From contig CALUQA010000137.1 of the NCBI GenBank assembly GCA_944322775.1, forward strand, positions 1 to 12,831: a stretch of 12,831 bases of DNA, written 5' to 3'. Positions within the stretch are counted from its first letter, which is position 1. Each line of letters opens with the position of its first letter. This DNA comes from an uncultured Elusimicrobiales bacterium (GTDB lineage: Bacteria > Elusimicrobiota > Elusimicrobia > Elusimicrobiales > Elusimicrobiaceae). Shown here piece by piece: positions 6,655 through 12,831 of the stretch. The notes below the pieces were generated by a model, which was not told the origin of the DNA, ran no database searches, and saw only the letters and a program-made list of their open reading frames with translations. The position numbers and the translations under genes were made by a program.

Positions 6655-6760
6655 AGCGCAAAGCCCTGCGCAAAAATTTAAACTCTGTGTTTGAGCGTAT
6701 AAGAAGTTTTTATACGGGTCAGCAAGAGTGAATTTTTATATCTAAATAAGGGGTCAAGTT
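6655..6760 (+). promoter_or_regulatory. 5' untranslated leader with two stem-loops
   Basis: Downstream of the promoter is a leader of about 105 nt. Stem-loop 1 (6656-6670) pairs GCGCA with TGCGC around a 6-nt loop at the predicted very 5' end. Stem-loop 2 (6696-6716) pairs CGTATAA with TTATACG around a 7-nt loop. Neither is followed by a U-tract, so they do not look like attenuators; 5'-end stabilisation or control of translation is possible. The gene has its own ribosome site, AAGGGG at 6748-6753. No known riboswitch fold could be matched. Confidence 0.4.
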
Positions 6761-8341
6761 ATGTTTAACCTGTTTAATAAAAACAAAGTCCGTACCGGCA
6801 AGCAGAATAATGAAGAAAAAAAGCCGGTGGCCGCGGCTGGACAAACGGGGCAGAATAAAAAGCCTGCGCCTTTTGCCGCTTTGGGCAAAACCTGGGCCAA
6901 GTTAAATAAAATGGACCGCAAACAAGCCTATACCTATGGCGCCATTGCTGTGGTGGTGCTGGTGGCCTTAGTTATGTTGGGCACGGCTGTTTCTTCTAGT
7001 GATGAAGATGCTTTTGCCGATTTTCAAGCCCGCGGGTATGATTTAGCCAATATGCCTTTTTCTTCCGATGAGGCTGAACAATATTTACTTGCTTCCAAAT
7101 ACCCGGATATGCAAAATACTCCTAAAAACGCTTTATATTCCAAGGAAGAAAAAGAGGCTCGCCAGGAAGCTGATATTGCGGAAGTAGAACTGCCAGATGG
7201 CTCAGCAGCTTCTTCTACGGCTTCGCAATATGTTCCAGGGCGCTATTATGGCGGCGGCGGGAGCAAGACGTCCACTCCGACACAAGTCAATGCGTTAAAC
7301 AGTGCCAGCTTAAAAAGCGGCAGTGGCAGCGGTATCAGTGGTACGTTTGGACCCAGCGGAGATTTTTCCAATTTTAAAAGCCAGGACAAGGGAAGCGATA
7401 AATTCACTCCGCAGGGGCCCGGTTCCGGCGACGCCAGAAAAGCGCTTTTTCAAACGGCTACCGGAAGCCGTGCCGCAGCCGGTTTGAAAGACAATAAACT
7501 TTTAAATGCCAAGAAAGCTTTAATGGGCGGCAACGTGAAAGGAAGTGATGCTTTCTTGAGTGACAGCGGCGCTGTGGACCTGAGCAAAGCCGCCGGATTG
7601 AACTTGGACACTAACGCCCCTATCAGCAGTGCAGACCCAAATGCTTTTGACGATGCTTTAAAGGATGCAAACGATGAAGCGGCCGATGATGCAGCCGAGG
7701 AAGATGAAAATCGTTGGTGGCAAGAGCAATTAGTAGAATTTGCAAAAAATGTTGCTGAACGCCTGATTTCGTGGGGGCTGGACGAAGCGCAAGGGGCTAT
7801 TGATACGGCTAAACAAAAAAGAGCCGCAGAACAATTGGCGCAGGCGGAATATGTCGATAGTCTAAAGGACAAGGTACATATTCCTCAGTATGGAGCAGAT
7901 GTTGATATTGATGCAAAAAATCTTTTTGATGATTCTAATTTGCGCGACACGTTAGGTGCCACTCTGTCTGAAGATGGAAGTACTGTTTTTGATAAGAAAG
8001 GGACCGTGATGGCAACCCGTTCTATAACAACCGATCCTAATACCAATCAACAGGTGACAAACACGTCTTATGCTAATGGATATGAGCCTGTTCAACTGAC
8101 TAACAAGCAGACGAAACGAGTTAACCAGGCCAATATTGATACTACAATTAACTCAAACCCCGTATATGTATCGGAGCTCGCAGCAAAGAAAGAAGCTGCC
8201 CGTTTGCAGGTTGATTTAAATAAAGGTACCAGAAGAGGTAAAACTTCCGCCTATAATACTCAACAAGAAGTTGAAGTTTTGACGGATGAAAAAGGAAGCT
8301 ATATAGTCGTGAATGGCGTGAAAAAATATTTGCAGGAATAG
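6761..8341 (+). CDS. Unknown single-TM anchored protein, Gly/Ser-rich, 526 residues
   Basis: I do not recognise this family. A basic, Lys/Gln-rich N-terminal tail (1-56, presumably cytoplasmic) is followed by one strong TM helix (about 57-75) and a long segment presumably outside the inner membrane. That segment contains a low-complexity Gly/Ser/Thr-rich region (about 162-222); a block near 223-262 (SRAAAG...LLNAKKALMGG) that may be a weak version of the one shared by the next two genes; an acidic stretch (about 295-316, rich in D, E and A); a probably helical region (317-368, starting NRWWQEQ); and a polar C-terminal domain ending VVNGVKKYLQE. It has no cysteine. It is first in the operon, after the strong promoter, with AAGGGG 7 nt before the ATG. 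A structural or scaffold role in an envelope complex is a guess from topology. Confidence 0.85.
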   Translation: MFNLFNKNKVRTGKQNNEEKKPVAAAGQTGQNKKPAPFAALGKTWAKLNKMDRKQAYTYGAIAVVVLVALVMLGTAVSSSDEDAFADFQARGYDLANMPFSSDEAEQYLLASKYPDMQNTPKNALYSKEEKEARQEADIAEVELPDGSAASSTASQYVPGRYYGGGGSKTSTPTQVNALNSASLKSGSGSGISGTFGPSGDFSNFKSQDKGSDKFTPQGPGSGDARKALFQTATGSRAAAGLKDNKLLNAKKALMGGNVKGSDAFLSDSGAVDLSKAAGLNLDTNAPISSADPNAFDDALKDANDEAADDAAEEDENRWWQEQLVEFAKNVAERLISWGLDEAQGAIDTAKQKRAAEQLAQAEYVDSLKDKVHIPQYGADVDIDAKNLFDDSNLRDTLGATLSEDGSTVFDKKGTVMATRSITTDPNTNQQVTNTSYANGYEPVQLTNKQTKRVNQANIDTTINSNPVYVSELAAKKEAARLQVDLNKGTRRGKTSAYNTQQEVEVLTDEKGSYIVVNGVKKYLQE

Positions 8342-8344
8342 GAA

Positions 8345-8386
8345 AAATAGGAGCTCATTATGAAAATTGTTAAATTTTTAACCAGT
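8345..8386 (+). repeat. Copy 1 of duplicated ribosome-site and gene-start sequence
   Basis: AAATAGGAGCT (8345-8355) and the first 27 bases of the gene at 8360 recur at 9885-9895 and 9908-9934. The 11-bp element is identical and the 27 coding bases differ at 3 positions. This is DNA-level evidence that the tandem paralogues arose by duplication including their translation start region. Confidence 0.75.
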
Positions 8387-9883
8387 AAGGCAGGTAAGTG
8401 GTCCCTGTCGGCGATGCAGGCGGTAGGCTTGTCTGCCGCTGTGGGCGTGGCTGGCATTGCCGCCTGGCAGATGATGGGTTCTTCTGCCCAGCCGAATTTG
8501 AATACGGTTTTTTCTTCCAATACGGCTGACCAAGATGTGGTGTTTGTGGCCGGGGCGGCCGGCGGCGTGTACGGAAGCGGCTCCTATGGTACCGGCGGTG
8601 AATTGCGCTCCGGTATCAATGCTACGCTTTCTAAGGATTTGCAATTAATGCAAGCCGATGCCCAGGCGGGGGATCTTTCTTCCCAGCCGGCGTTTGTCCA
8701 GCAAGAGCAGGAAATTAGTGCCTATAAAATGGACGGCGCTTCCAGCGGATTGGGCATGGCGGGCAATATGGCTAAGGAAAATAGTGGTGCTATGTCTGGC
8801 GATATGAGTGCCGTGCAAAAACAAATTGCCGATATTCAGGCCACGATTGCTTCTCAAAAACAAGCTGCTGAGGCGGCCGCCGCGGCAGAAGGGGCTTCTG
8901 GCAATGCCGCCAAAATGGCTGCAGCCATGAAAGGCAAAGGGGGGCAGTTTGGCATGGCGGAAGGCATGGCACGTGCTTCCGGCAACAATTTGAACTCTAC
9001 GCCGCTTCAAAGCGGCCAGTATGGCAAAGAAGGCCAAGGCGTCAGTTCGTCTGGTGTGTTGGGCGGAGCCCAAGCGGCCGGTGGCACTTCTGCCACGGGC
9101 CCGGCTGGACAAGGTTCCAATTTTGAACGCAGCAGAGCTTCTGTTATTGGGCAAGGTTCTCGGTTGAGATCAGATAACTCTTTGGCTGCCCTGCAAAAAC
9201 AATCTGCCGACATTGCGCGGCACAGCAATCGTTCCGCCAACGAAGGTGCCCGCGCTTTTATGGCCAGCACCAAATTATCTGGCGGTATTCAGCTGGAAGG
9301 CGGGGAAAAATTGGCAGGCGGAAATGCCAGTTCCAGTGATTTTGCTGATGATGCCATTTCTGCTTTAGGCAGTGCTGTCGGTGGAGCTGTAGGTGAAGTT
9401 ACTAGTTATGAAGAAGACCGCGAATCGCTTCGCATTAAAATTCGTGATTTTGTGAAGGCTTGCAATGGCTGGTCGTATGCTACGCCGATAGCATCTTGGC
9501 TGGGCTATGCTTTTAAAGCTAAAGCGCGCAATAACCTGAGAAGCGAAATAGATTCCTTTAAAGCAAAATGGCATGATTCTACCTATGAGACTACGAATAC
9601 GGCCGGCGGTTATGCGACGGTGGCAAGAAATACGGTAGACGATGTCTTTAATGCGTTGTGGTGGTTTGGCGGGCCTAAAAGAAAAGCAAAAGAATGGGGG
9701 CGCAACTATTGGGGCGATGAAAATGCTTTTTGGAATAATAACGTCCCTTCAACCCCTGTGACGGATCCGCAGGAAAAACCGACTAACCCGTATGGTTCTG
9801 ATAGCGGAAGAAACGGTGGATTGGGCAATAATTCCAACTCTAATCGCGGCGGAAGCAACGGTGGCCGAGGTTCTCGAAGGTAA
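8360..9883 (+). CDS. Unknown anchored protein, first of a tandem paralogous pair, 507 residues
   Basis: Family not recognised. The N-terminus MKIVKFLTSKAGKWSLSA leads into a TM helix (about 18-40). The presumed exported part is rich in Ala, Gly, Ser and Met: a segment with YKMDGASSGLGMAGNMA (122-138), a helical coiled-coil-like stretch (150-177), a Gly-rich linker with ARASGNNLNS (204-213), and a conserved block at about 271-331 centred on NRSANEGARAFMASTKLSGG. After this the protein diverges from its sister: a Trp-rich, charged region (350-460, WSYATPIASWLGYAF, NALWWFGG) and a disordered Asn/Gly/Ser/Arg tail (about 477-507). One cysteine, at 368. AGGAG at 8349-8353 lies 6 nt before the ATG. 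Paralogy with the next gene is seen directly; function is unknown. Its position suggests it works in the same complex as its neighbours. Confidence 0.85.
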   Translation: MKIVKFLTSKAGKWSLSAMQAVGLSAAVGVAGIAAWQMMGSSAQPNLNTVFSSNTADQDVVFVAGAAGGVYGSGSYGTGGELRSGINATLSKDLQLMQADAQAGDLSSQPAFVQQEQEISAYKMDGASSGLGMAGNMAKENSGAMSGDMSAVQKQIADIQATIASQKQAAEAAAAAEGASGNAAKMAAAMKGKGGQFGMAEGMARASGNNLNSTPLQSGQYGKEGQGVSSSGVLGGAQAAGGTSATGPAGQGSNFERSRASVIGQGSRLRSDNSLAALQKQSADIARHSNRSANEGARAFMASTKLSGGIQLEGGEKLAGGNASSSDFADDAISALGSAVGGAVGEVTSYEEDRESLRIKIRDFVKACNGWSYATPIASWLGYAFKAKARNNLRSEIDSFKAKWHDSTYETTNTAGGYATVARNTVDDVFNALWWFGGPKRKAKEWGRNYWGDENAFWNNNVPSTPVTDPQEKPTNPYGSDSGRNGGLGNNSNSNRGGSNGGRGSRR

Positions 9884-9884
9884 T

Positions 9885-9934
9885 AAATAGGAGCTAGGAG
9901 ATAAATTATGAAAATACTTAAATTTTTAACTAGT
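9885..9934 (+). repeat. Copy 2 of duplicated gene-start sequence, with doubled ribosome site
   Basis: This copy keeps AAATAGGAGCT (9885-9895) but carries an extra AGGAG at 9896-9900, so TAGGAGC and TAGGAGA stand in tandem. The second site sits 7 nt from ATG 9908 and is the better placed; the first would be 14 nt away. The 27 bases from the ATG match those at 8360-8386 except at 3 positions. Confidence 0.7.
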
Positions 9935-11437
9935 CGTCTTGGCGCCATTAGTTTGAGCGCCGGTAAAACAGCCGGCTTGGCTGTGACCGTGGGGCTTATT
10001 GGGCTGAACGTCTATAATTTTGCCTCGGATACTTCCGCCTCTGAAGAAGCGAGAGTGCGTTCTTTGAGCTCCATTATGTCTTCCGGTGGTGTCTTGCCGG
10101 CGGAATATTCCAGCATTAATTTTGACACCGGCAATGCACAGTTTGCCACGGCTGAGGAAATTGCCGCGCGCGAAGGTACTTTGTTTGACGGCGGCGAAGC
10201 GGCGGTCAATGCCTTAAATAATATTTCTGTTCCCAGCTATGCTTTGGGGGCTGGAGAGGCTGGCCTTGGCATGGGGGCCAATGCGGCAGTTCAGGTTGGC
10301 CCTGATGGACAAGCTGTGACAGGCAATGTGTCTGCCGACGGGTCTGCCGTTGGTGCGGCCGCTGCACAACAAGCGCAAAAAACACAAATTAATAAATTGG
10401 GCGAAGAAAAAGCCGGCGGTTTGCAGCGGGCTTCTATTGCCAAAGCTAGTGGCAGCAATATGGGCTCTTCCAGCAACGGCGGTTTTGGGGCTCCTTCTCG
10501 TTCGTCCCAAGGCAGCGCTTCTGCCAAAGCTGGCAGTGTGGGGGCCTCGGAAGGGTATAGCTTAAGCGGATCTATGCCCAAAGGAAGCACTTTGTTGGCT
10601 TCTAACAGCAATGTGCGCGGTGCGGCTTCTTCCTCTTCATCGTTTATTGCCGGCAATACCAGAACGCGTGTCGGCCAAGGCAGTAATTCTAGAGAAGGAA
10701 AAAGCTTGCGTGATATTGCCTTAGCTTCTGCTAAAGTGGCAGCCAACAAAAACCGTGCCGCCAACGAAGGGGGCAGCCCCTTTATGGCCAAGGAAAAACT
10801 CTCCGGCGGTATTCAAGTAATGGGAGACAGTATGGCAGAGTTCTCCGGCACCAGTGGTACTGGCTTTGAAGATGATTTGAAATCTAGAGAACGTGGCATG
10901 GCCAAAGGGATAGACGAAATCGACACCACTGAAACTCAGCGTATTAAAGATAGAACGTTATTGCAGCAGTTGCTTTTCCCTCTCATTATGGGTACCATCG
11001 GTTGCTGCTTTTTGATTAACTCTTTGATGAAAGGTGGCGTTTGGAGCAAGGTGGCCGCTGTTGCTATCGGGGCTATTATGGCCGGTTTGGTTATCTGGTT
11101 TATGGTCAAATGTATCCAGTATAATAACAAATATGATGAAGAAACAGGTTGGGCTATTGCCGGTATTGTGCTGAGCTGTTTGATGTTGGTGGCCATTGGC
11201 ATCAGCTTCTTTAACTTCTCTAAATCGACGGAAGCTGAAATGACTTCTACCGCTAATGAACAAATGGGTACTACCGGCGGGGAAGCTGCTGCTAACGCCG
11301 GCAAAGAGGGTGGAAAGAACTTTGGACAGGTGCTTAAAGATATGATGACGGGCGGCGTTCCCGGTAACGCGATTGATGCCGGCAGCAAGCTTATAAGCGA
11401 CAGTAGCAGCAATGACGTGACAGATGGCAAAGAATAA
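9908..11437 (+). CDS. Unknown membrane protein, second of the paralogous pair, 509 residues, four TM segments
   Basis: A sister of the preceding gene: MKILKFLTSRLGAISLSA plus a TM helix (about 15-36), the matching YALGAGEAGLGMGANAA (111-127) and AKASGSNMGS segments, a Ser/Gly-rich middle (180-262), and the block 258-322 centred on NRAANEGGSPFMAKEKLSGG. Its C-terminal third is unrelated to the sister: three predicted TM helices (about 352-372, 379-401, 413-436) and a polar Gly/Asn-rich tail. The C-terminal helices carry four cysteines at 366, 367, 402 and 424. It may thus be anchored at both ends with the Gly/Ser-rich middle exposed. The family is not recognised and the function is unknown. 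The gene has two ribosome sites upstream. Its TAA is followed almost at once by the next small gene, so the two are co-transcribed. Confidence 0.85.
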   Translation: MKILKFLTSRLGAISLSAGKTAGLAVTVGLIGLNVYNFASDTSASEEARVRSLSSIMSSGGVLPAEYSSINFDTGNAQFATAEEIAAREGTLFDGGEAAVNALNNISVPSYALGAGEAGLGMGANAAVQVGPDGQAVTGNVSADGSAVGAAAAQQAQKTQINKLGEEKAGGLQRASIAKASGSNMGSSSNGGFGAPSRSSQGSASAKAGSVGASEGYSLSGSMPKGSTLLASNSNVRGAASSSSSFIAGNTRTRVGQGSNSREGKSLRDIALASAKVAANKNRAANEGGSPFMAKEKLSGGIQVMGDSMAEFSGTSGTGFEDDLKSRERGMAKGIDEIDTTETQRIKDRTLLQQLLFPLIMGTIGCCFLINSLMKGGVWSKVAAVAIGAIMAGLVIWFMVKCIQYNNKYDEETGWAIAGIVLSCLMLVAIGISFFNFSKSTEAEMTSTANEQMGTTGGEAAANAGKEGGKNFGQVLKDMMTGGVPGNAIDAGSKLISDSSSNDVTDGKE

Positions 11438-11438
11438 T

Positions 11439-11442
11439 GGGG
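11439..11442 (+). promoter_or_regulatory. Ribosome site supporting start ATG 11449
   Basis: GGGG at 11439-11442 lies 6 nt before ATG 11449. The in-frame ATG 11437, which overlaps the previous stop by one base, has no ribosome site; it would only add MGLI ahead of a natural MENKN start. Confidence 0.5.
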
Positions 11443-11448
11443 CTTATT

Positions 11449-11718
11449 ATGGAAAATAAAAATATAACAAAGTCCTTGTTATTTAAGGTTCTCCTGGCAA
11501 TAGTGTTTGTCTGCTGTACGGTGTTGTATTTGCATTATAATGCAGAATACAGACAAGCCAAGCGTGAATTGGAATATTTAAAAGCGCTTAACCGTGTGAC
11601 GGCAGAGAAACAACAACGGGTGCTGGAGTACGAAAAAAGAATGCAGGAGCAGCAACTGCGCCGTGAATATAATCAGGGCCGTATTGCCGGACAGGCGCCG
11701 TCTTCTGTCATTAACTAG
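11449..11718 (+). CDS. Small TM plus coiled-coil protein, 89 residues
   Basis: A short polar N-terminus, one TM helix (about 10-30, with a Cys-Cys pair inside), then a highly charged helix (about 34-72) with heptad-like Leu/Tyr/Val spacing (YRQAKRELEYLKALNRVTAE), and a short Gly/Pro/Ser tail. The topology resembles FtsB/FtsL/DivIC-type bitopic proteins, but size and layout are the only support, and no division gene is nearby. In this operon it could be a small connector or chaperone for the large anchored proteins on either side. The start ATG 11449 is chosen for its GGGG ribosome site; ATG 11437 is possible and adds four residues. The stop TAG overlaps the ribosome site of the next gene, which points to coupled translation. 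Confidence 0.75.
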   Translation: MENKNITKSLLFKVLLAIVFVCCTVLYLHYNAEYRQAKRELEYLKALNRVTAEKQQRVLEYEKRMQEQQLRREYNQGRIAGQAPSSVIN

Positions 11719-11726
11719 GTGTTTTT

Positions 11727-12831
11727 ATGAAACAGGAAAAAGACAAACCAATGGTGCGTTTGCCTCAGGCCGAGCTTAAGGGACAGACAACACAACCGTC
11801 TCTTTCGCAAGTCCAAGCAGACAAACGACATAATCGCCGGCGAATGCTGGTCGGATTGGCTCTTGTTTTTTTCCTGTTTTGTATTATATTTATAATACCG
11901 GTGGGTCATATACCGGGGCTTCGTAATTTGTCGTGGTTGATGGGGTTTAGCGCGCAGGACACCCAGTCTATGAGCTTTTTTCGTACGCTCTTGACGTGGG
12001 CTGGCGAGGCTGACCGCCGTTATTTGGCAAGTAACGAAGCGGATTTATCGCTCTTTGACAGAAATCAGCAGCAAGGGTTCAATGCGTTAGGCCCAAAGTC
12101 TGGTTTGTTTGATTTAAATGCCGTGAATGCTGCACGCAGAGCCAAAGGTTTGCCGCCGGACGGTTTGTATGGAGCATATAGCTCTAATGGCCGGCCAAAC
12201 GATGCAGCCGTAAATCATGAAGTCAACGGCTGGAGCCAACAAGCCCGCGCTGCCGCAGCGGCCCAAAATGCCCAAGAAGTTTATTTCGGTACAGATGCCG
12301 ATTTGGCAGCTCGCGCCGCAGTGGAAAATATAACGGTAAAAGGCTCTTCCAATACAGCTTCTTTGGTTAGAGCTCCCGGCATAGCAGGAGCCTATTCCGT
12401 GGATTGGTTGGGAGTAGCGGTGGATAAAGCTTCTCTTTTAACAAATAGCCAGTTGGACGGGGCTTTGAAAGAGGCTTCCCATGTTCCTTCTCCGCTTAGC
12501 AATTTGGCCGGTTCTTTAACAGCAGGAGATAAACCCCAGCGGGATTTGGCCACCGTGTGGTTGCTTTCCAAAGCGGCTAATAAGGCAAAATATTTAATGT
12601 TAAAAAAGCAGTTGGCCTCGGCTGGATATATGGCCATGGAAATCCCCAAGAAGGTATATGATTCCTCGGGTATGGGCAGTGGAATAGGGTTGGCCGGCGA
12701 TGAGATGATTGGAGATTTTGACGAAGTAAACCAACAGCTGCTTAATGAGCAGCAATGCCGTGAATTGGGCGATCAGGCTAACAGCAACTTGTCGCCTAAA
12801 TTGGAAGAGTCAAAAGGGTTGATTCAGCAAA
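11727..12831 (+). CDS. Unknown anchored protein, C-terminus beyond the window (at least 368 residues)
   Basis: The frame opened by ATG 11727 has no stop up to the right edge (368 complete codons), with AGGTG at 11717-11721, 5 nt before the ATG and overlapping the previous stop. A basic, Gln-rich cytoplasmic tail (1-39, ending KRHNRRR) precedes one TM helix (about 40-58) and a long presumably exported region. Features: an Ala-rich stretch near 170-182, and residues 267-334, where RDLATVWLLSKAANKAKY and YMAMEIPKK are reminiscent of the RDIALASAKVAANK...FMAKEKL block of the paralogous pair, followed by a Gly/Ser-rich turn and an acidic FDE. One cysteine past the TM (344). Not recognised; topology like the 526-residue protein. 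Probably another component of the same envelope complex. Confidence 0.8.
   Translation, partial: MKQEKDKPMVRLPQAELKGQTTQPSLSQVQADKRHNRRRMLVGLALVFFLFCIIFIIPVGHIPGLRNLSWLMGFSAQDTQSMSFFRTLLTWAGEADRRYLASNEADLSLFDRNQQQGFNALGPKSGLFDLNAVNAARRAKGLPPDGLYGAYSSNGRPNDAAVNHEVNGWSQQARAAAAAQNAQEVYFGTDADLAARAAVENITVKGSSNTASLVRAPGIAGAYSVDWLGVAVDKASLLTNSQLDGALKEASHVPSPLSNLAGSLTAGDKPQRDLATVWLLSKAANKAKYLMLKKQLASAGYMAMEIPKKVYDSSGMGSGIGLAGDEMIGDFDEVNQQLLNEQQCRELGDQANSNLSPKLEESKGLIQQ

Noticed and set aside
6655..6720. GCAAAGCC in the leader, reminiscent of the 3' half of the class I c-di-GMP riboswitch core
   Set aside because: The matching 5' half (GGTCAAATCC) would overlap the -35/-10 promoter, and the expected hairpin with a GNRA-type loop between the halves cannot be formed, nor is the tetraloop-receptor helix seen.
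10291..10791. 166-codon minus-strand ORF opposite the second paralogue
   Set aside because: The + strand product is conserved with its paralogue across this region, so the antisense frame is a by-product of Ala/Ser/Gly codons.
1..12831. CRISPR arrays, tRNA or rRNA genes, insertion sequences, integrase or attachment sites
   Set aside because: No spaced direct-repeat array, no tRNA-like cloverleaf, no transposase or integrase motif and no flanking terminal repeats were seen; the only duplications are the paralogous gene pair and its start region.

Overview
The window looks like a chromosomal stretch from a Gram-negative-type bacterium of moderate GC content. Genes are closely packed, all on the + strand, use AGGAG-type ribosome sites and the standard code, and many products are exported or membrane-anchored. 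The mix of Tad/Flp-like pseudopilins, Cache-type sensor kinases and large Ala/Gly/Ser-rich anchored proteins would fit a gut Elusimicrobiota-like organism. That placement is a low-confidence guess from overall impression, not from a marker gene.

Layout: (1) 1-949, an exported thioredoxin-fold protein, lacking only the first two bases of its ATG and closed by a strong hairpin terminator. (2) 1033-4742, a signalling cassette: a Cache-domain membrane histidine kinase, a hybrid with its receiver domain in front of a soluble histidine kinase, and a NarL/LuxR-type DNA-binding response regulator. (3) 4743-6567, three short pilus-type genes: an Flp-like pilin, a TadG-like anchored protein and a TadE-like pseudopilin. 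They are joined to the regulator and to each other with zero spacing or stop/start overlaps, so signalling and pilus genes probably form one transcription unit. (4) 6568-6760, a control region with an excellent sigma70-type promoter (TTGACA, 17 bp, TATACT), inverted repeats over the -35 box and a roughly 105-nt leader with two small stem-loops. (5) 6761 to the window end, five co-directional genes for membrane-anchored proteins of no family I recognise: a 526-residue protein, a tandem paralogous pair (507 and 509 residues), an 89-residue TM-plus-coiled-coil protein, and a large anchored protein that runs off the right edge with no stop.

How it may fit together: the three signalling proteins probably sense an extracellytoplasmic cue and control transcription, plausibly of the pilus-type and envelope genes beside them. 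The second operon is the part least like anything known to me. Two of its genes are clearly a duplicated pair that kept the N-terminus and a central 'RxANEG...FMAxxKLSGGI' block but acquired unrelated C-termini; weaker versions of that block may occur in two more of the genes. I read this as a candidate multi-component envelope assembly linked to a Tad-like apparatus. No Tad ATPase, secretin or prepilin peptidase lies in the window, so this is inference.
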